Shown in pieces: positions 16,449-26,167 of a stretch of 64,000 nucleotides of DNA. The notes beneath the pieces are model-generated. The model saw only the letters and a list, made by a program, of their open reading frames with translations, ran no database searches and was not told where the DNA came from. Position numbers and translations under genes: made by a program. The stretch's first letter is position 1. The number at the start of each line of letters is the position of its first letter. The stretch lies in the NCBI RefSeq assembly GCF_016283395.1, contig NZ_JAEEMU010000036.1, positions 62,001 to 126,000 of the forward strand, given 5' to 3'. Source of the stretch: Ruminococcus sp. (GTDB lineage Bacteria > Bacillota_A > Clostridia > Oscillospirales > Ruminococcaceae).

Positions 16449-18470
16449 ATGATGAAAAAAAGGGATTACAAAATAACAAAGTTCATTGCAGGCTGTACGG
16501 CAATGATGCTGACGCTGGGCAGCGGTATAATAAAGCCTGACACCAAGGCGGATGCAGCGTTTACTGACGGTATCCAGTCCGTAAAGATAACCTCTGCAAC
16601 ATTCCCAGATGCGAATTTCAGGGAATATGTTTCAGGTGCTTTTGACAAAGACAGAAACGGTACTCTTGATCCCGAAGAAATACTTTATGCAAGAAACGTA
16701 TGGTGTAACGGAAAGAAAATAAAATCTCTCAAGGGTATTGAGTATCTTGTGGAACTGCGCGGACTCTACTGCATGGATAATCAGATAGAGACAATGGACC
16801 TCAGCAAGAACCAGCAGATAACAGGTATATGGTGTTCGGACAATCTGTTTACATCACTGGATTTTTCAAATCTTCCGACTCTTGAATGGGTATATTGCTA
16901 CAACTGCAAGCTGACATCGCTGAACGTTACTAAAAACCCAAAGATGTCATATATCGAATGTAATTCAAATCCTTTGAAGAAACTTGACGTTTCCAAAAAC
17001 CCCGTGCTGGAGCATCTTATGTGCGGTGACTGTGAGCTTACCGAGCTCGACCTGAGCCACAACCCAAATATGCAGCACCTTGACGCTTTCAGAAATAAAT
17101 TCAAGACGCTTGACGTTACCTGCTGTCCGAGAATGAAGAGACTTAATGTGTGGGACAACCACGAACTTGGAAGCATAGATGTCAGCAAGTGTCCCGGATT
17201 GCAGTATTACAACTGTTCAAATAACGGTGCTACCAGTGTTGACGTTAGCCATAATCCCGAGCTGAACAAGCTCAGCTGCGCTTACAACGAGCTTACCGAG
17301 CTTGATCTTTCGCACAATCCAAAGCTTGCTTATCTGGATTGTATGCAAAATCACCTCAAAGGGCTTGATCTTTCATATCATGCAAATCTGCGCTTCTTGC
17401 AGGCGTTTATAAACGACTTTACAGAACTGGACATAAGCCGCAATCCATACCTTATAAAGACCTATAACGAGGGTGCTAAGCAAGATGTATGGAACTACGG
17501 CAAATTCACCGCATGGACTATCGACTACGGCGGAGATACGTCCACAGGCAAGGATAATATATTCTTCCTCGCCATTAACAATACAGTAAAGCTCAATGCG
17601 GAATCAAAGGCTTCTTTCCCTGTGTATGAGGCTAACGATGATGATATAACAGACACAAAGGAGCTTATCACACGAGAGGCTGCTGTACAGACACTGTATG
17701 AAATGGCAGGAAAGCCAAGTGTAAGCGGACTGAAGTCAAGATTTACAGATGTAGAGCACGGTGCATGGTATGAGGACGCACTGCTCTGGGGCGAGAAAAA
17801 TGCTCTCTGTCTGGGTTATCCTTATGTTGTATCCGATACCTTCGGCGTTGGCAAATGGGTAACAAGAGAAGATGTGGCACTTATGATGATGCGTTTCTCA
17901 GAATATATGGGCTATGAGCGTTCTATCGACTTCGGAAGAAGTGACGACTTCATGGACTATTACGAGGTGGACTTCGACCACTGGGAGGCTATATGCTGGG
18001 CTTGTACATGGCATATAATAGACGGTAAGGGTGACCTTAGTGCTCCTAAGGAGGAACGCAGGATAGATCCTCACGGAAAGGCTACACGTACCGAATTTAC
18101 GGAAATGCTCAATCAGATGCTTGAAGTCAACAGGAAGTCAATAGAGTTCACTATCCCAGAAAATCCCGAGACTCCCGTAACTCCTGTTGAGCCTGCGATA
18201 CAGGAGGATTATTCTCTCGGCGATGTTGATAACAGCAAAAGAGTAGATTCTGTTGATGCGTCTATCGTGCTGAGAAATTATGCTCAGACATCTACAAATC
18301 AGAAGAGCAGTTTCAACGAACAGCAGGAAGCTGCTGCCGATGTTAATAAAGACGGCATAGTTGATTCAGTTGATGCTTCAAAGATACTTTCGTACTACGC
18401 TTATGCTTCAACTGCAAAGCAGAGCGTTATCTCAATGGAAGAATTCATGAAGAACGAGGCAAAGAAATAA
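16449..18470 (+). CDS. Secreted LRR - SLH-like - dockerin protein
   Basis: A 673-residue protein with a signal peptide (about 1-37). A short EF-hand-like DKDRNGTLDPEE segment precedes a run of about 13 leucine-rich repeats (about 80-345) with the 21-residue pattern L-x-x-LDLSHNPxL. Residues about 395-560 resemble S-layer homology repeats (ITREAAVQTLYEMAG, FTDVEHGAWYEDALLWG, GKWVTREDVALMMMRF, GKATRTEFTEMLNQML). A Pro-rich linker (about 565-590) leads to a dockerin (about 596-655, DVDNSKRVDSVDAS and DVNKDGIVDSVDAS). LRRs suggest protein or carbohydrate binding, SLH suggests wall association, and the dockerin suggests cohesin binding. Two adjacent ATGs (16449, 16452) are both possible starts. 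Confidence 0.85.
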   Translation: MMKKRDYKITKFIAGCTAMMLTLGSGIIKPDTKADAAFTDGIQSVKITSATFPDANFREYVSGAFDKDRNGTLDPEEILYARNVWCNGKKIKSLKGIEYLVELRGLYCMDNQIETMDLSKNQQITGIWCSDNLFTSLDFSNLPTLEWVYCYNCKLTSLNVTKNPKMSYIECNSNPLKKLDVSKNPVLEHLMCGDCELTELDLSHNPNMQHLDAFRNKFKTLDVTCCPRMKRLNVWDNHELGSIDVSKCPGLQYYNCSNNGATSVDVSHNPELNKLSCAYNELTELDLSHNPKLAYLDCMQNHLKGLDLSYHANLRFLQAFINDFTELDISRNPYLIKTYNEGAKQDVWNYGKFTAWTIDYGGDTSTGKDNIFFLAINNTVKLNAESKASFPVYEANDDDITDTKELITREAAVQTLYEMAGKPSVSGLKSRFTDVEHGAWYEDALLWGEKNALCLGYPYVVSDTFGVGKWVTREDVALMMMRFSEYMGYERSIDFGRSDDFMDYYEVDFDHWEAICWACTWHIIDGKGDLSAPKEERRIDPHGKATRTEFTEMLNQMLEVNRKSIEFTIPENPETPVTPVEPAIQEDYSLGDVDNSKRVDSVDASIVLRNYAQTSTNQKSSFNEQQEAAADVNKDGIVDSVDASKILSYYAYASTAKQSVISMEEFMKNEAKK

Positions 18471-18475
18471 TGTAA

Positions 18476-18514
18476 AAGGAGTATGACTTGCAAAAGCCAT
18501 ACTCCTTATTTTTA
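18476..18514 (+). terminator. Intrinsic terminator
   Basis: AAGGAGTATG at 18476-18485 pairs with CATACTCCTT at 18498-18507, followed by ATTTTTAT. It lies between convergent genes. Confidence 0.88.
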
Positions 18515-18540
18515 TGCTATGATAAATAGTGTGCGCTGCC

Positions 18541-20094
18541 TTAGATGATCTTGGTTGACCATTCCTCGATATTCCAGATGTTATCGGCGATATCCATGTA
18601 GAACTCGGGTTCGTGGCTTACGATGAGGACAGTTCCCTTGTAGTCCTTGATAGCCTTTTTCAGCGACTCCTTTGCGTCAACGTCAAGGTGGTTTGTTGGC
18701 TCGTCGAGTACGAGGAGATTGACCTCCTTGAGCATTATCCTGCATATCCTTACCTTTGCATTTTCACCGCCTGAGAGCACCCTCATTTGTGATGTGATAT
18801 GCTCGGTAGTGAGTCCGCACTGTGCAAGTGCCGCACGTACTTCCGCATTTGTCATTGAGGGGTATTCCTCCCATATAACATCGAGTGCAGTTTTTGAGGT
18901 GCTTTCCTCTTCCTGCTCGAAGTAGCCGTATTCCACGAACTGGTCATGCTCTACATAGCCTGATATAGGCGGTATTATCTTCAACAGGGTTTTCAGCAGT
19001 GTGGACTTGCCTATGCCGTTCACGCCGCGTATTGCTATTTTCTGACCGTTCTCGACCTTTACGGATATAGGCTTTGTAAGCGGTTCATCGTAGCCGAGGA
19101 CTACGTTCTTGCAGTCGATGACTACACGTCCGGGAGTACGCGCCTTGCGGAATGAGAATGTTGGCTTTGGCTTTTCACGCATAAGAGTTATCTTGTCCAT
19201 TTTGTCAAGCTTTTTCTGTCGTGACTTAGCCATGTTCGTAGTTGCAACGCGAGCCTTGTTACGGGCAATGAAGTCCTCAAGGTCTGCGATCTCTTTCTGC
19301 TGTTTTTCGTAAGCCTGTTCGATCTGTTTCTTTTTCAGTTCGTACATTCTCACGAAATTGTCATAATCACCTGTATAGCGTGTCATAACTGCGTTCTCGA
19401 CGTGGTACACAACGTTTATGACACTGTTCATGAACGGTACGTCATGGGATACAAGTATGAATGCGTTTTCGTAGTTTTGCAGGAAATTGGTCAGCCATCT
19501 GATGTGGTTTTCGTCGAGGAAGTTTGTAGGCTCATCGAGTATAAGTATCATGGGATTTTCAAGGAGTACCTTTGCGAGGAGCACCTTTGCACGCTGACCG
19601 CCCGAAAGTTCCGCAACGTCTCTGTCAAGACCTATCTCGTTAAGTCCGAGACCGTTTGCGTACTCGGATATTTTTGCATCTATGGTATAATAGCCGCTGT
19701 AATCGAGTATACTCTGTATCTCGCCGACTTCCTCCATAAGTGAATTCATTTCCTCATCTGAGCAGTCCGACATTTTCTCATAAAGGGTGAGCATTTCGGC
19801 TTCAAGCTCGGAGAGGTGGTCGAAGGCTTCACGAAGTACATCGCGGATAGTTTTGCCTTTTGCAAGTGTGCTGTACTGGTCGAGATAACCTGTTGTAATG
19901 TGTCTGCACCATTCTATTTTTCCCTCATCGGGCTGAAGCTTGCCCATGATTATATTCAGAAATGTGGATTTTCCTTCGCCGTTAGCTCCCACAAGTCCGA
20001 CGTGCTCGCCTTTGAGAAGGCGGAAAGAAGCGTCATTGAGTATCTGCCTTGCACCAAATCCGTGGGTTACGTGTTCAACATTGAGTATGCTCAT
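18541..20094 (-). CDS. ABC-F family ATPase
   Basis: A 517-residue soluble protein with two ABC domains and no membrane helix. Domain 1 has GANGEGKST, LSGGQRAK and LILDEPTNFLD. Domain 2 has GVNGIGKST, LSGGENAK and LVLDEPTNHLD. The linker between them is long, charged and helical (about 225-310). ABC-F proteins bind the ribosomal E site and either aid translation or displace antibiotics; the subgroup cannot be fixed here. The start at 20094 is used because GGAGG overlaps the upstream in-frame ATG but is correctly spaced from this one. Its upstream region contains a terminator and the dispersed repeat. Confidence 0.93.
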   Translation of the reverse strand: MSILNVEHVTHGFGARQILNDASFRLLKGEHVGLVGANGEGKSTFLNIIMGKLQPDEGKIEWCRHITTGYLDQYSTLAKGKTIRDVLREAFDHLSELEAEMLTLYEKMSDCSDEEMNSLMEEVGEIQSILDYSGYYTIDAKISEYANGLGLNEIGLDRDVAELSGGQRAKVLLAKVLLENPMILILDEPTNFLDENHIRWLTNFLQNYENAFILVSHDVPFMNSVINVVYHVENAVMTRYTGDYDNFVRMYELKKKQIEQAYEKQQKEIADLEDFIARNKARVATTNMAKSRQKKLDKMDKITLMREKPKPTFSFRKARTPGRVVIDCKNVVLGYDEPLTKPISVKVENGQKIAIRGVNGIGKSTLLKTLLKIIPPISGYVEHDQFVEYGYFEQEEESTSKTALDVIWEEYPSMTNAEVRAALAQCGLTTEHITSQMRVLSGGENAKVRICRIMLKEVNLLVLDEPTNHLDVDAKESLKKAIKDYKGTVLIVSHEPEFYMDIADNIWNIEEWSTKII

Positions 20095-20162
20095 AATATC
20101 CTCCAATTTTAGACATATTATTCATTATAGCATATATTTCTGTAAACAGCAACACTCAAAGC

Positions 20163-20192
20163 AAAAAAATATCGCCCTCATAAGTGCGATAT
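20163..20192 (-). terminator. Hairpin with T tract upstream of the ABC-F gene
   Basis: Plus-strand ATATCGC (20169-20175) and GCGATAT (20186-20192), preceded by A7, so on the minus strand a hairpin followed by T7. It could end transcripts from the xylanase gene at 20513, or act in the ABC-F leader if a promoter lies further upstream. Part of it recurs at 24651. Confidence 0.6.
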
Positions 20193-20282
20193 TGATATAG
20201 AAGTATAGCCCCAACGCATTTAAACTGCTGGGGGCTGAGTTTTTTTATTACGATTCGCCAAATAACTTGCTGAACGTATGAA

Positions 20283-20487
20283 CGGGATTCCAAAGGGACT
20301 ATGTTCCTTTGGTGGAGTCCAGAGGCAAAGCCTTTGGTCGCTGTTCCAAGTTTTCAGAGAACAGCGAAATAATACGAAGGCGCATCGCAAAGGGTGAATT
20401 CAAAAACAGTCCAGTGGACTGTTTTTGAAGAGGGAACGCCTTGCAAGAGAAGGCGTTCCCTATAATTGATTAAACTTCTATATAAGC
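20283..20487 (+). repeat. Dispersed multi-hairpin repeat, copy 1
   Basis: Non-coding, about 205 bp, matching a second copy at 46071-46335. It consists of four hairpins in series: CCAAAGG/CCTTTGG (about 20290-20312), CGCTGTTC/GAACAGCG (20339-20366), AACAGTCC/GGACTGTT (20406-20424), and GGGAACGCCTT/AAGGCGTTCCC (20432-20460). It ends near TATATAAGCA. A block of roughly 60 nt from CCTTTGGTCG to GCATCGCAA is identical in both copies. It holds no gene. Confidence 0.75.
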
Positions 20488-20512
20488 AGCACAATTAAGA
20501 GAGTGATACTTA

Positions 20513-21982
20513 TTATTTAATTGGTGCAGGGATAGGTGATGATCCGAGGATATGCTTCTGCAAGCATACAAGGTCAGCCACACTGGTATCCCCGTCACCG
20601 TTTACATCGGAATTTGGCGGAACTGTGCCCGTGCCCGACGTCATGTCGATAATGCCCTTTCTTAAACGGATAAGGTCATAAACATCGACTACACCGTCCT
20701 CATTCGTATCGCCTCGCATATCATCTGAGGGCTTTACGGTACTGCTCGGAGCTACAAGAGGCTTAGTGCTCTTGACACCTGCATAAGCGTTGTCGATATA
20801 GAAATCCGTAAGACTTTTCGGAGCTTCAACGTAAAGAATAAGATTTGAAGCACCTTCGGGGATAGTATAAGAAGAATTGGAAAGGTCTATCCATTCATCT
20901 GAAGCGGATTTTTCTGCTACTGTATCATAGGTTTCTTTCCCGTCCGAATCAGTGTACTGAAGGGTGAGCTTCATTGGCGTTGCAGAACCCGAAAGCTGCT
21001 TTACATTAACACCGAAGCTGTAGGTCTCGCCTGCCTTGAATGTATTGCTGTCAAGTGCTATAGAAGCACCGTTCCATTCCTCGGTACGTCCCGAAACAAA
21101 TAATCCCTTTGAGCCGTCGTAGCCCTCTGAACTTGATTTGACTGCCGCATCGCCGCGGCCTGCCCAATCACCTGTGCCGTCCTCAAACTTTTCTTTTAAA
21201 TAGTATCCGTTTGCATCAGGCTTTATAGGCTCAATTACAGGCTCTGGTACGATATCCGCCTTGTCGAAGGAAATAGACTTTACCTTGGCAGAACCGTTTG
21301 ATTTATAACCCTCGATATTGAGAGATACTTCATAGAGAGTACCTGACATATCAAGACCTGCTTTTTCCCATGCTTCGAAGTGCTTTGTAACAGATACAGT
21401 GCCCTTCATGTTGTTGGTCTTGTTGTTTGCAGAGCCGCTTGTTCTGCGAACGCTCCAGTACTGGTCGAATGTCTGCGTACCCTCAATGGAAGGTTTGTTA
21501 TAACGTCTTGACTTGAGAATATCATAGGTATTGCCGTCAATTGTCACGCTTCCCTTGCTTTCGCCTTCATTTCCTGGCGGCCTCCAGTCGCCCCAGCCTT
21601 CTACGATGTAGTACTCCATAAGAGGACTTCTCGTCCAGCCGTAAATGCACATATAAGAATTACCCTTTGGTGTATACTCAACATCATAGGACAGAACTAT
21701 ATCTCCGAAAGCCTTATAGTTCTTTTTCTGTTTGTCGTAATTCTTACCCATACGCGCAAGGAAATTTTCGATACCGCTCCACGAGCAGGTGAATGAGCCT
21801 GCTGAGGGCTCCCATGAGAAATTGCCCTTACTCTCCTGATTCCATACTTCCCAGTCGAAACCGCCGATACTGCCTGTATCCTGGTAATCATCAGCGGCAT
21901 TAGCCATGGTCGGTATGCTTGCGGCAGCCATAAGAACTGTGATAGCTGTGCAGATCGACTTTTTGATTTTGGTTAGTTTCAT
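20513..21982 (-). CDS. Secreted xylanase GH11 - CBM22-like - dockerin
   Basis: A 489-residue cellulosomal endo-1,4-beta-xylanase. There is a signal peptide (about 1-29) and a GH11 jelly roll (about 35-240) with nucleophile E123 in PLMEYYIVEGWG and acid/base E224 in SLNIEGYKSNG. A CBM22-like xylan-binding module follows (about 255-400, GDWAGRGDAAV, YSFGVNVKQLSG, NLILYVEAP). The dockerin (about 420-485) has DTNEDGVVDVYD and DVNGDGDTSVAD loops. All catalytic residues are present. The start at 21982 follows AAGGAG with an 8-nt gap; an upstream in-frame GTG overlaps that site. It is the single-domain relative of the large multimodular xylanase at 29665. Confidence 0.95.
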   Translation of the reverse strand: MKLTKIKKSICTAITVLMAAASIPTMANAADDYQDTGSIGGFDWEVWNQESKGNFSWEPSAGSFTCSWSGIENFLARMGKNYDKQKKNYKAFGDIVLSYDVEYTPKGNSYMCIYGWTRSPLMEYYIVEGWGDWRPPGNEGESKGSVTIDGNTYDILKSRRYNKPSIEGTQTFDQYWSVRRTSGSANNKTNNMKGTVSVTKHFEAWEKAGLDMSGTLYEVSLNIEGYKSNGSAKVKSISFDKADIVPEPVIEPIKPDANGYYLKEKFEDGTGDWAGRGDAAVKSSSEGYDGSKGLFVSGRTEEWNGASIALDSNTFKAGETYSFGVNVKQLSGSATPMKLTLQYTDSDGKETYDTVAEKSASDEWIDLSNSSYTIPEGASNLILYVEAPKSLTDFYIDNAYAGVKSTKPLVAPSSTVKPSDDMRGDTNEDGVVDVYDLIRLRKGIIDMTSGTGTVPPNSDVNGDGDTSVADLVCLQKHILGSSPIPAPIK

Positions 21983-22040
21983 TTTTATCACTCCTTATGT
22001 TTAAAATTATATACTTCAATGAACGTGTCATGAATGTATC

Positions 22041-22071
22041 AAAAAAAGGCGCACCCCCACACGGAGGTGCG
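22041..22071 (-). terminator. Intrinsic terminator of the solute-binding gene
   Basis: Plus CGCACCCCC (22050-22058) and GGAGGTGCG (22063-22071) form a 9-bp stem with an ACAC loop. The A7 at 22041-22047 gives a T tract on the minus strand. Confidence 0.8.
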
Positions 22072-22103
22072 ACATTGGGGGGATTATGAAAAGTATTTCA
22101 ATG

Positions 22104-24526
22104 TCAGTTCTTTTCACTGACAAATATAGAAATACGATTCTGCATAAGTTTAGCTGCTTCCTCAGCTGATCTTTCACCGTGGAAGTAAGCATTGGCTTCT
22201 TCCAGACAGATGCTTTTTACATCTGAGCTTATAGAGTCAAAGAGCGTATCACAGCTTAGGAGATAACGTTCAAGAGCGTCGCGATCGTCCTTTGTGAGCG
22301 GATATTCTGATCTTGGAACATCTGGATCCATAGTAGTTACTTCAATTTGATTGCCGTTTTCGTCCCAGGCGTACATCTTTGTTTTCTCGTCAAGTGCTTT
22401 TTCAAACTCGGTTTTCAGTGCAGGATAGTCGTAAGAGCAATAATTGTATTCATTGTCAAAATCAAAGAATGATTTGATGAATTCCCATGCGCCTTCCTGC
22501 TTGGAGCTTGTCTTACATATAGCGAATTCGCTTGTCGGTGATAATTTTCCGCCCTTGCCGTTTGATGAAGGGTAGCCGACCAGGGTGTAATCATCGCCGC
22601 CGAAAGTGTCATATTTCAGGAATGTGTCATAGCCTGCGCACTGGCGGACAAGATCTTTATCCTTAGCGAACCATGTGTATTGATCCATAAAGAACGCATC
22701 CATTGCATCATAATCATCTTCTGCACAGGGAGGTTCTATTTTTTCAACGAAGCGGTTGCAGAATTTGAGCAGCTCAACGAACTCGGGACTGTCAAAGTTG
22801 CATTTTCCATGCTCTAAGTCAATGAAATCGCTCTGACCTTCGAGAAGCATTCCAGCATACGTGTTTTTGTATTGTTATCATAGCGGTGTTCTGCGTTTGA
22901 CTTGTCATACAGGTCTATCATATCCTGTAATGTCCAGTTTTCACGATCCGAAAACTTTGACTTGACTGCCAGAGTACACAGTGAGAATGAAGGAGTTATA
23001 CTGTAGAGATGACCGTCTCCGCTCTCCATAGCTTTCAGCAGATTCGGGAGCATTGTCTCACGGTTTATGTCGGGATCGTTCTCCATGATAGTATAGAGAT
23101 CGGTGAATAATCCCTTGCTGCTGAGAGCCTGTATATCATTATGATCGTAGCAGAGAAGGATATCAGGTGCATTTCCTGATATAACGTCCATTTGCATGAG
23201 ATTTCTTATACCGCTTTCTACTTCATCATACTCTTCATTAGTCTGAGGTTCATTGTATGTACTTGCGTTTTGCTGACGGTACATTTCAGAATAATCTATA
23301 ACCTTTATCCTGTACTTATCCTGACTTCTGTTGAAGCTGTTTACCATTGGCTGATTGCCGCCGTACATAAGACCTAAGGTCAGTACCTGAGTGTTTTCGC
23401 CATCGCCTTCCTGACGGGGAACAAGCTTGTAGATCTGGCTGTCGTACATATTTTTTCCCCAGCAGTAGTATTCATCGTTTCCTATGCTTACGATGCCCAT
23501 AGGTCCCGTGTCGGAATCTGCCCAGTTAAGTATCTTTTCCTTTGTACCGTCAGACTTTATTCCGTAAAGGTCAGTGCTGTCGGAAATGAGCAGACAGTAA
23601 TCTCCGTATCCGCTCATGATATAGTAATCATATATGTCGGGATCGGTATAGCCGATAGTCATCAATGCATCGCCGTATGCTTTTTTCTCGGTATCTACAG
23701 GCACTATACAGCGGGTATCCTTGTATATATCATCGCCCTCGTAATAAGAATAAGTCATGTAGATATTATCATTGGTGTCAAGTGTAAAATCTGCGGTATA
23801 GAACGATTCAGTCTCATTATAGAGAGGGAGCTTTTCTGTCTTGCCGTCGATTCCGCAGAGAAGAATGATGCCGTTTGAGAAACTGACGAGTGCAGATGAT
23901 TCGCCTGCCTGTACAAATGAACAGCTGTATAATCTTTCACCATCAGAACTTTTGATATCTCCAAGATCACCTAAATTCGCATAGCTTTTGATAGTACCGT
24001 CTGAGTTATAGAAGCACAGACCGTATGAGTTTTTTTGATTTTCGTAGAATTCTCTGTAATCGAAATTCTCATCGTCGTCTGGAGGAGTAATGCCTCCGTT
24101 ATCATACATGGTGTACAGTGCGGTTATATTTCCTGTATGAGTTATCGAGAATACCGAATCGTAACCGTCTGCCTTGGCTGCATCATCGGGAATGGTGATA
24201 TTTACCGCATTAACTTCCGAAAGATCGTCATTTAAAGTATAAATGCAGCTCTGTCTTGTGCCGTATATCCAGCTCACAGCTATAAATCCGCCGTTTTTCA
24301 GCGGTACAAGGTCTCTGAGATTTGATATTTCGGGTATTTCCTTATAGTTTTTGAGCTTGTATGAGCCTGCAAGAAGCTCTGCTGCGTTCATGTTGTCACT
24401 GTTTGCTGAAATAGTTTCAGCTTTTATATTATTTGTATCTTTTTTATTTGATTTTTCCGAGCATGAACTCATTGAAAGACAGGCTGCCGCCGCAAAAGCT
24501 GCTGCTCTTATAAATCTGTTTTTCAT
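22104..24526 (-). pseudogene. Lipoprotein with propeller-like N-terminal region and ABC solute-binding domain, frameshifted
   Basis: One protein split over two frames. The start at 24526 follows AAGGA and encodes a lipoprotein signal with MSSCSEK. Residues about 40-400 contain repeated beta-rich segments (FIAVSWIYG, SALVSFSNGIILLCG, CLLISDSTDLYGI) resembling a sensor/propeller. From about 400 on (LGLMYGGNQPMVNSFNRSQ) it is an extracellular solute-binding protein of the sugar ABC type. The first frame ends TKTRMLECFSK... to a stop near 22814. The family-like sequence resumes in the next frame as NTYAGMLLEGQSDFIDL. The break is at a run of five T (22864-22868, A5 on the coding strand); one extra A would restore the frame. 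This is a sequencing error, a true mutation or slippage. No ABC permease genes are adjacent. Confidence 0.8.
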
Positions 24527-24650
24527 TTTGAAGTTCCTTTCTGTGAAAAAAGCTGTTCTATATAGTACATTCGACACAGAAAGGAAAAACGTGACAAATT
24601 TTTCAAAATTCTTTACCTGAATTTTTCCGAATACGTTAGTGTAAAAGAAA

Positions 24651-24674
24651 TATCGCCCTCATAAGAGGGCGATA
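24651..24674 (-). terminator. Terminator of the sigma/anti-sigma operon
   Basis: TATCGCCCTC at 24651-24660 pairs with GAGGGCGATA at 24665-24674, loop ATAA. On the minus strand it is followed by a T-rich stretch. Confidence 0.75.
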
Positions 24675-24679
24675 AATAT

Positions 24680-26167
24680 TTATTCGTTATCATAACATTC
24701 ACTGAAATAGACGAATTCTACGTTTATATAATTGGAAGCGATCACGTCGCCGCAGTAATATGATTTGTTTTTGAAGTCGATATCGAGATCGCACAAGTCG
24801 AAATATTCCTGTTTATCCTTAGGACAGCAGCGTACCTTGATATGGCATGGTGCATCATCGTTCTTGCCGTAATCGACACAGAACCCTAATTGATTATTGT
24901 CAGGATCTTCTGAATAAATATCATTGTTATCGGTTTTGATCAGTGCGGTCCCATCGCAGTATGTATCTGTATGCTCTACAATATACTGAGTACCGCTTTC
25001 AAGTATGCCCTTGTTAAGGAAAAATGACTTGTCGATATATACACACGCAAAGTCTTCACAGTGAGGGTCAGCTTTTCTTTTCTCCTCTCTCTGACGCTCC
25101 TCCTCTTCAATTTCTCTGCGGAATTCTTTAACTCCGTCTGCTTCATCTATCACATAGACAAAGTCATTTATATCGTTGAAATTATAAGAAGAGTACTTTG
25201 CGAGCCTGCTGTTATATTCTTCCTCTGAGACTTTATCACCGCGATTATACCATATGTCCTTAGGGCGATAATCAGCCTCATTTCTGTGGGCATCGTAATC
25301 TTCCCAGTCACTGCCGTGATAGTAGTCATCAATATCAAGTGAGTAATCCTCATTCATAGTTATGTATAGATGTACACCGCCGCTTTCCTTATCAAAAAGA
25401 TAGATGCAGCTTTCATCATCACTTATTTTAGGCATTGTTGTGCTCATTATCGAAGCAGGTCTGCCATATTCATTTATGTCGCATACATATTCAGAGCCGT
25501 TATAGCGATAGATCAGAGTCTGATAATAAGCGTTCTGGAAAAATACCATAAGCTCGGAAGTACCGTCAGAATTCATGTCGATATATTTGTACTGTACATC
25601 AATTGCATATGCTGTATGGATAAAATCATCAATTGCTTTCTGACGCGCTCTTGCAATTTCTTCATCAGGCACAGGAGAAGTTATATTGAAATCCTTTGCT
25701 ATGTATGTTGTAACAGTGGTCAGTTCAGATATTGTTTCCGTTGATGTAGTCGTTGCTGTTCCTGTTTTTGTTACAGTCGTACCTGTGTTGGTCACATTCG
25801 GGTCGGCATTTGTGGTTATAGTCTGATCGGGGAGCTTAGTATCGGCAGGCTTCCTGTGGAGCATAAGTACCGTGGTTCCGATAAGTACAGCCGCAGCTGC
25901 ACAGCTTGCAGCAGCAGTAATTATACGCTTTATCTTTGAACGCTTGTAAATTTCGGCTTCGCCTGATACTGTGTACTCGTCATTCTCTGTGTCTGTATTT
26001 TCTGCTGCGGTAAATCCCTTTGCCTTGCTGAATTTTTCCTTGCTCATCTTTAACATTCTGTCTTTAGCGTTTGGTGTCAGTATAGGAGTATCTGCTCCCA
26101 TTTCCTTTATTTTGTTTTCATCTGCATTTTCAAGCACTTCAAATCCTATCTTTCTGTTCTCGTTCAT
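24680..26167 (-). CDS. Putative transmembrane anti-sigma factor with extracytoplasmic sensor domain
   Basis: A 495-residue protein whose ATG overlaps the sigma factor stop by 4 nt. The cytoplasmic N-terminus (about 1-80; LTPNAKDRMLKMSKEKF) is the type of short module that precedes anti-sigma helices in Ruminococcus ECF pairs. One membrane helix lies at about 83-105. A Thr-rich linker (about 110-155) leads to an extracellular domain with a calcium-loop-like YIDMNSDGTSELMVFF strand pair, Tyr-rich and acidic. By analogy with RsgI/sigma-I systems of cellulolytic clostridia, the outer domain may sense polysaccharide or cell-surface state; its ligand is unknown. The zinc-binding HxxxCxxC motif of ZAS anti-sigmas is absent. 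Confidence 0.75.
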   Translation of the reverse strand: MNENRKIGFEVLENADENKIKEMGADTPILTPNAKDRMLKMSKEKFSKAKGFTAAENTDTENDEYTVSGEAEIYKRSKIKRIITAAASCAAAAVLIGTTVLMLHRKPADTKLPDQTITTNADPNVTNTGTTVTKTGTATTTSTETISELTTVTTYIAKDFNITSPVPDEEIARARQKAIDDFIHTAYAIDVQYKYIDMNSDGTSELMVFFQNAYYQTLIYRYNGSEYVCDINEYGRPASIMSTTMPKISDDESCIYLFDKESGGVHLYITMNEDYSLDIDDYYHGSDWEDYDAHRNEADYRPKDIWYNRGDKVSEEEYNSRLAKYSSYNFNDINDFVYVIDEADGVKEFRREIEEEERQREEKRKADPHCEDFACVYIDKSFFLNKGILESGTQYIVEHTDTYCDGTALIKTDNNDIYSEDPDNNQLGFCVDYGKNDDAPCHIKVRCCPKDKQEYFDLCDLDIDFKNKSYYCGDVIASNYINVEFVYFSECYDNE

